Assembly: GCF_014193675.1 (NCBI RefSeq)
Contig: NZ_BLXZ01000001.1
Span: 682,001-746,000 of the forward strand
Length of the DNA: 64,000 nt
Direction: 5' to 3'
DNA from: Geomonas limicola
Lineage (GTDB): Bacteria; Desulfobacterota; Desulfuromonadia; Geobacterales; Geobacteraceae
Of the stretch, positions 60,401 to 64,000 are shown in pieces. Each line of letters starts with the position of its first letter. Positions within the stretch are counted from its first letter, which is position 1. The position numbers and the translations under genes are program-made. Below the pieces are notes generated by a model that was given only the letters and a program-made list of their open reading frames with translations, was not told the DNA's origin and searched no databases.

Positions 60401-63037
60401 CTGCCAACCACCATCCAGCCCGAACAGGGTGGAGTTCTTGAGGAGAGCCTCCTCGACCACCGCGGTGCCACCCAGGTATGAGCCGTTGTTCGCTCGCAGC
60501 ACGCCCCTCCCGCCGTACACGTAGCGTTCGGCCCCGCCGGCGGAACTCTGGTACACCACCACGATGGTCACCGGGTTGAGGTTCTGGTCCAGGGAGGGGA
60601 CCGGCTCCTTAAAGAGGATGGCGCCGCCTGAATAATCGATGGAGTAATCGGCGTAGCGCAGCTTCTGAACCACCGAGAGCACCCGCTCGGAATGGTAGCG
60701 GTCGCGCACCTCGATGCGGATCCGCTCGCTGTTCTCGAAGACCGGTTTCCTGGTAACGAAGTAGTAGCCCGAGGTGCCGTTACCCGGGAACTCGTCACGG
60801 ATGAGCTGCTCTTCGCTGCGGCTTTCGAAGCCGACCACGCTGCCGCGCTCGCCGTGTGCCTCCAGCTTCACCCCGTTCAAGGCCCGGTCGTAGCGGGAGA
60901 ACTCGTTCTCCGAAAGGTCGGTGCGGTAATCGCCGGCCAGCAGGTAGGAGCGCCCCGCTTCCAGCTTCAGGTAGATCTTGCTGCGCGACTGCGCCTCGTA
61001 GCCGATATCCGAGGCGTCGCCGTAGACCGGGTAGTACTTCTCCGGGTCGAGGTACTGGAACACCCCCTCGCGGCGCTCCTTGTCCGAATCGTAGGCGGCG
61101 GTCAGAAGGTACTTGCCGAGGATCTTGCCGCGGGCGAAGAAGGCGAGTCGCTCCTCGTGAAAGAATCCCTCCTCGAAACGATCCTCCTTGTCGATCTTCT
61201 CGAGGTGTCCCTGGACCGCGCGGGCACCGAGGTCAAGGCTCCCAAGCCCCACCACGATCCAGTCGCGCAACTGGGCGCTGTAGTAGAGATCGACCTGGGC
61301 CACCATCCCCTTCTCGCCAGTCACCCGGACCGGGTCCGGCCCCGGCTGCTGCGCCGCCCGCACCCGGAAGACCCCCATCCCGTCCATCACCCGGACCTGG
61401 TGGCCGGCACTCTTTGTATCCTGATCCTCTTCCAGGATCGTCCCGCGTGCGATGGAGACCGTCACCATCCGCGCCCCCGCCACCCGGCGTCCCTGGGCGT
61501 TCAAGAGTTCCACGGTAACCGGCAGGATGCTGGTGCCGTCAGCGGGGAGATCCACCCGCTGCGGGCTCACCCTCAGGCGCGCCACTTCGCCGGGAACAGC
61601 TGGCAAAGGAGAAACGGGAAGGATCGTTTCAGGGGAAGCCGGTGCCACGTCTGTCGAGGTGGGCGCCGGAGGAGCACCAGCAGCTGACACCGAAGGGGGC
61701 GCCGGCCCATCAGGAGAACCCGACCCGACCAGCGCGAAGTCGGCGCGAGCCGGCCCCCCGAAGGGGACCGTGACGAACTGGGACCAGCCGACCCCGGCGA
61801 AGGCGGTGTTGAAGGGGACCGGCTTCAGCCGCGGCGCGAGCGTAGCACGGTCGATCTTCACCACGTGGTTTCCTGCCGAGACCCCTGTGAAGGAGTACTG
61901 GCCGTCGGGGTCACTGAAGGTGAAGGAGCCGTCCTCCAGGTAGATGCGCACCCCCGGTACTCCCGGCTCTCCGGGGTCCGGGATGCCGTTGCCGTTTTTG
62001 TCTTCGAAGAGCCGCCCGAGGATGATGGCCCGGTCCGCCAGCAGCGAGGAGCGCACCCTCACCGAAGCGGTCGCCGTCGAAGAGAGACTCGCGCTGCCGG
62101 CGGGTGTCGTGCCGCTGCCGCTGACCCGGTTCACCGCGGTTCCCACTGGGGCATCCGCGGAAACGGTGCAGCGGTAACCTAAGATACGCACCCGCCCCGC
62201 CTCGAGGCTCCCCAGGTCCCAGACCAGCTGCTGGCCGCCTCCGGTTGGATCCAGATAGCTGGAGCCGTCCAGGAGGGTCGATCCCTTCAGGTAGCGAAAG
62301 CCGCGCGGCAGCAGGTCAATGATGCTCGCATGCTCCAGGGTCGCCTGCCCCTGGTTCTCCACCCGCACGGTGAAGGGGACGATATCCCCCGCCTCGACCA
62401 GCTGGGTGCCGGCGACTTTGCTCACCACGAGCTGCGGCTGGGACTGCTGCAATTCCTGGGACAACACTACGAGTTGATCGTTGAGGCTCGCCTCGCGCCC
62501 GGGGCTCCCCTGCGAGCTGGCGGTAACCACCAGGGTGGCAACCCGCCCGGAGGAGCCGCTAGGGGGGATTACCTGCAGCACGAAATCGAAGGAGGCGCCC
62601 GAGGCGAGTAAAGGGGTAATCTGGCTGCCCGAGGGGTCGGTCGGCAGAGGGGTCACGCCATCTGCGGTGAAGAACTGCAGTTTCGGGGGAGTTGCGCCGG
62701 CCGCAACCAGAGGCTGCAGAAGGGCTGTCCTGAGCAGGAAGCGGTCCGCGGCGTTCCCCCGGTTGGTCACGGTGTGCTGGTAGGTCGCCGGCCGCCCCGG
62801 TTGCGTGGCGCAGTCGCGTACCGGACCAAGCGTCGGGTCGTTCAGGTCCTTCACGGTGACCGCGCTCTGGTTGGAGCCGACACTGCGCGCTGCCCCCTGG
62901 ACCAGGTAGCTCACCGTGAAGGCGTGCCGGATCACGCTGCCGGAAGGGGTGAGCGCCAGCCCCCGCGCCGGAACCAGGAGCACCAGCACCGCAAGGCAGA
63001 GCGCCACGAGGGCTGCCATGTCTTTGCCTGAAGCCAT
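57419..63037 (-). CDS. Giant surface protein: DUF11, SdrD-B-like, beta-barrel and OmpA domains
   Basis: A 1872-residue exported protein. Signal peptide (1-29). Two DUF11-like Ig domains (about 30-330; 'NRGNAADRFLL', 'VRVENQGQATLEHASIIDLLPRGFRYLKGS'). A SdrD B-like domain with calcium-type repeat 'FEDKNGNGIPDPGEPGVPGVRIYLEDG' (about 340-400). A Pro/Ala/Ser linker (about 430-490) and an invasin-type Ig domain. A 700-residue stretch of alternating strands rich in Tyr, Arg and Gly (about 600-1380), probably an outer-membrane beta barrel ('GYYFVTRKPVFE', 'YSIDYSGGAILFKEPVPSLDQNLNPV'). A Pro-rich linker. An OmpA-C peptidoglycan-binding domain (about 1600-1707; 'VMLEGHTDWVGS...LSKRRCDAAADFLV', 'RPIADNRSAEGREKNRRVEL'). 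A beta-rich tail. It probably links the outer membrane, cell wall and cell surface. Confidence 0.9.
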   Translation of the reverse strand: MASGKDMAALVALCLAVLVLLVPARGLALTPSGSVIRHAFTVSYLVQGAARSVGSNQSAVTVKDLNDPTLGPVRDCATQPGRPATYQHTVTNRGNAADRFLLRTALLQPLVAAGATPPKLQFFTADGVTPLPTDPSGSQITPLLASGASFDFVLQVIPPSGSSGRVATLVVTASSQGSPGREASLNDQLVVLSQELQQSQPQLVVSKVAGTQLVEAGDIVPFTVRVENQGQATLEHASIIDLLPRGFRYLKGSTLLDGSSYLDPTGGGQQLVWDLGSLEAGRVRILGYRCTVSADAPVGTAVNRVSGSGTTPAGSASLSSTATASVRVRSSLLADRAIILGRLFEDKNGNGIPDPGEPGVPGVRIYLEDGSFTFSDPDGQYSFTGVSAGNHVVKIDRATLAPRLKPVPFNTAFAGVGWSQFVTVPFGGPARADFALVGSGSPDGPAPPSVSAAGAPPAPTSTDVAPASPETILPVSPLPAVPGEVARLRVSPQRVDLPADGTSILPVTVELLNAQGRRVAGARMVTVSIARGTILEEDQDTKSAGHQVRVMDGMGVFRVRAAQQPGPDPVRVTGEKGMVAQVDLYYSAQLRDWIVVGLGSLDLGARAVQGHLEKIDKEDRFEEGFFHEERLAFFARGKILGKYLLTAAYDSDKERREGVFQYLDPEKYYPVYGDASDIGYEAQSRSKIYLKLEAGRSYLLAGDYRTDLSENEFSRYDRALNGVKLEAHGERGSVVGFESRSEEQLIRDEFPGNGTSGYYFVTRKPVFENSERIRIEVRDRYHSERVLSVVQKLRYADYSIDYSGGAILFKEPVPSLDQNLNPVTIVVVYQSSAGGAERYVYGGRGVLRANNGSYLGGTAVVEEALLKNSTLFGLDGGWQLGDRITLKGEGAVSESLERGRGSAWKIGVSGRPTEALEATGYYRKVDSDFYNPSMTGTELGTEKYGGRLDYRGLTATQLFAESFVQKQVLPGRRIFGNQAGVLHKFSLFEGEAGFKRIDQEGTGVDDTSNLLYAGVHAPLASRLDLTLRRDQLLGSSSVAEYQSRSFLKLDYRVSDATRAFVTEEYQEGHPDLRQSTRFGLESRINDRMRLTTGYALSNGAAGSTQQSSIDLNTKLLEREGFTLSSRSGYQLENSLSGNRGQAILGLNSRLQAAPGLFLDSSLERVETVQGSAGTRTAFTLAAEYLRQKDLKLTGRYEIRTGPGETAALYGAGGGYKLNQALTLLGKLSLWDRDLDAGHDLIFDGYLGSSWRPLAGNPLQLLSLVRYKVERRESLPGTDKSRSLILSLEPTYRLVSTWTLTGKYAGKKSWIEDPAGRSYEGYSDLVLAGVSYDLTERWELAAYLKLLNQYDTDQRSAGAVLRAGYRVYRNVVLSAGYNYARLDDRDLSGESFQGQGPFVGVKVKFDEEMFEFDNRAVAALPAPSPPASEPLQAIAPPVEPPKRKPVPPVPALLVAATRQDEPLRLSGSAELFTLLINGERAQLPSTSVTVNRERLGSLELRQGRFAQPLTFLTKVEHPELVSAWTLSIVNETGAQVAILKGTGVPPPRLTWDGNSLKGGKPLVPGGIYQYRLEVGYRDGSRFATGPELFGVSRKEVVLLTLSGGAFIFDSAQLTPEAKRLLRQAAEELRRHPEDKVMLEGHTDWVGSVPYNMGLSKRRCDAAADFLVREEKIPAGRLIRRWYGKSRPIADNRSAEGREKNRRVELKADFQQSIAAAQKERYRGAPFLTVNDSTVSVDALGRFETSAPAEVGRLSIQMGDSSGRFLATEIQVPQLVLAQPAGAQLVRFGTELGGLKLAPDGSGRCRVSGQCPPRHRLELDGKPVPLDAEGRFAVEVPLEGNRQVLGLVLRGPGWARLLNLRLDNTLTFLPGGEP

Positions 63038-63061
63038 AGCACGCTTTCTCCGTCCCGCGTG

Positions 63062-64000
63062 TCACTCCACCTGAACTCTGAAAAAGACGTAGAGGGTCTT
63101 GCCGGGTTGCAGGGTGCCGCCACTGGAGTCGGTCGTCCCCTCCCCGAGCCGGGCCACCAGGTTCCCCTCCGCACCCTGTACGGTACCGCACAGCGCCGCT
63201 GCGCAGGGAGGACCGTCGCCGGAGGGGGAAGTGGCGATCCTGAGGGTGCCGGGGACCGCGCTGCTGTTGCCGGGAAGGGGGCTGGTGAGATTCACCGAGG
63301 AGGCAGGGAGGGTTCCTGCGTTGGTGACGGCCATGCGGTACTCGAGGAGTTCGCCCGGGAGCACGTTGGCGTTCGCAGCGAAGGCACCTCCCGTGGTGAG
63401 GTTGCGCACCGCCTCGCTCACCAGGATGCTGGCGTTTACCGCGCTGGTGGTTACCTGATCGGCAGCGGTGGTCCCGAACCCGGTGACGGAGATCTGAGTA
63501 TCGCCGTGGGCGCCGTCGCTACTTTCCGAAGGGATGGTTACCGCGAGGAAAAAGGGAAAGGAGGTACCGGGGGCCAAGGTGCCGGTTGCCGTGACCGGTG
63601 CCGTTTCGCCTGCCTGACGCACCGCGTCCGCGGCAACTCCCCCCCCGGCCCCGTCGTCGGCAAAGAGGGCGCTGTTCCAGCCGGAGGGGGCACTTACCGA
63701 GAGGGTGTAGCTGTTGGTTGTGTTACCGACATTGGTGAGGGTGTAAGGGTAGTTGACCACCGAACCCGGGGGGCCGAAGCCGTCTGGCGGCGTGGAGAGG
63801 ATGACCGCCGCCGTGCTGCTGCAGGCGACTGTTTCGGTCTTCACCTGGTCGAGTTTGGAGCCGTCCCCCAGCGAGGTCCCCTGCACACTGACCCGAAAGC
63901 TCGCGCCGAGCTGGAACAGGGTGGGAGTCACTTGCACCAGGTAGCTGCGCGACTCGCCCGGCGCCAGTTGCGGAGTCGCAAAGCCTGCGCCTAACTGCGC
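63062..64000 (-). CDS. DUF11-domain surface protein (5' end outside window)
   Basis: The frame is open to the right edge, so only the C-terminal 312 residues are seen; an internal GTG at 63937 is not its true start. The visible part is beta-rich with DUF11-like repeats: 'PGSVVNYPYTLTNVGNTTNSYTLSVSAPSGW', 'NANVLPGELLEYRMAVTNAGTLPASSVNLTSPLPGNSSAVPGTL'. No membrane helix or catalytic motif appears. It ends 24 nt before the giant DUF11/OmpA gene and is its upstream operon partner. Probably exported. Confidence 0.88.
   Translation of the reverse strand, partial: AQLGAGFATPQLAPGESRSYLVQVTPTLFQLGASFRVSVQGTSLGDGSKLDQVKTETVACSSTAAVILSTPPDGFGPPGSVVNYPYTLTNVGNTTNSYTLSVSAPSGWNSALFADDGAGGGVAADAVRQAGETAPVTATGTLAPGTSFPFFLAVTIPSESSDGAHGDTQISVTGFGTTAADQVTTSAVNASILVSEAVRNLTTGGAFAANANVLPGELLEYRMAVTNAGTLPASSVNLTSPLPGNSSAVPGTLRIATSPSGDGPPCAAALCGTVQGAEGNLVARLGEGTTDSSGGTLQPGKTLYVFFRVQVE

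Noticed and set aside
63062..63937. Treating GTG at 63937 as the start of the DUF11 protein
   Set aside because: The frame continues without a stop to position 64000 with sequence of the same character, so the gene is truncated by the window edge.

Overview
This 64-kb window is high-GC chromosomal DNA. Its gene content suggests a Geobacter/Geomonas-type member of the Geobacteraceae: a surE-pcm operon, carbon-starvation permease CstA, bacteriohemerythrin, many multidomain sensor kinases and GGDEF proteins, a probable selenocysteine thioredoxin, and a GEMM riboswitch of the type described from Geobacter. Taxonomy is inferred from content and style, not from a search. There is no rRNA, CRISPR array, prophage or intact insertion sequence. 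One tRNA (Val, CAC) is present at 9141.

Layout. 1-4.1 kb (minus strand): the start of a gene of unknown identity at the edge, pcm, surE, a SemiSWEET transporter overlapping trmJ, and dedA. 4.2-9 kb (minus): an L,D-transpeptidase, then a cobalamin/acyl-CoA group made of crotonase, MeaB GTPase, a stand-alone B12-binding mutase subunit, cobalamin adenosyltransferase and a second crotonase. 9.8-14.7 kb (plus): a CheB-CheR-PAS protein followed by a hybrid histidine kinase. 14.8-19.6 kb (minus): a degenerate acyltransferase/acyl-ACP synthetase fusion, a fumarylacetoacetase-family hydrolase and CstA. 20-30.5 kb: GGDEF-EAL protein, hemerythrin, a two-gene unit (two-TM membrane protein plus PH-domain protein) behind a GEMM-I riboswitch, a DUF5666 lipoprotein, a TrxC-like gene with an in-frame UGA, a polysaccharide deacetylase and a small Cys-rich protein. 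30.7-44.3 kb (minus): rRNA methyltransferase, ABC-F ATPase, then a long housekeeping run (LysM protein, dprA, topA, DUF559, trmFO, small membrane protein, maf, PLP-homeostasis protein, small membrane protein). 44.7-53.1 kb (plus): U32 peptidase-family protein and an arn-type aminoarabinose-lipid A pathway (ArnT, ArnB, ArnC, ArnA split into two genes, ArnD). 53.4-64 kb (minus): a surface/signalling operon made of a DUF11 protein running off the window, a 1872-residue DUF11/beta-barrel/OmpA protein, a FecR-domain protein, a histidine kinase and a REC-GGDEF response regulator.

The two most interesting observations are these. (1) The thioredoxin gene at 28736-29182 reads through a UGA at the first redox-active cysteine (W-U-P-H-C), with a bacterial SECIS-like hairpin 15 nt downstream. 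(2) A minus-strand promoter, GEMM-I aptamer and intrinsic terminator at 26689-26864 carry A at the position that distinguishes 3',3'-cGAMP (GEMM-Ib) from c-di-GMP aptamers. It sits upstream of an uncharacterised two-TM protein and a PH-domain protein. Intergenic spaces also hold several families of short repeats: palindromic elements with inverted termini, heptamer arrays, a 111-130 bp tandem array and CAATTGAC repeats. Some of these contribute to the ends of genes.
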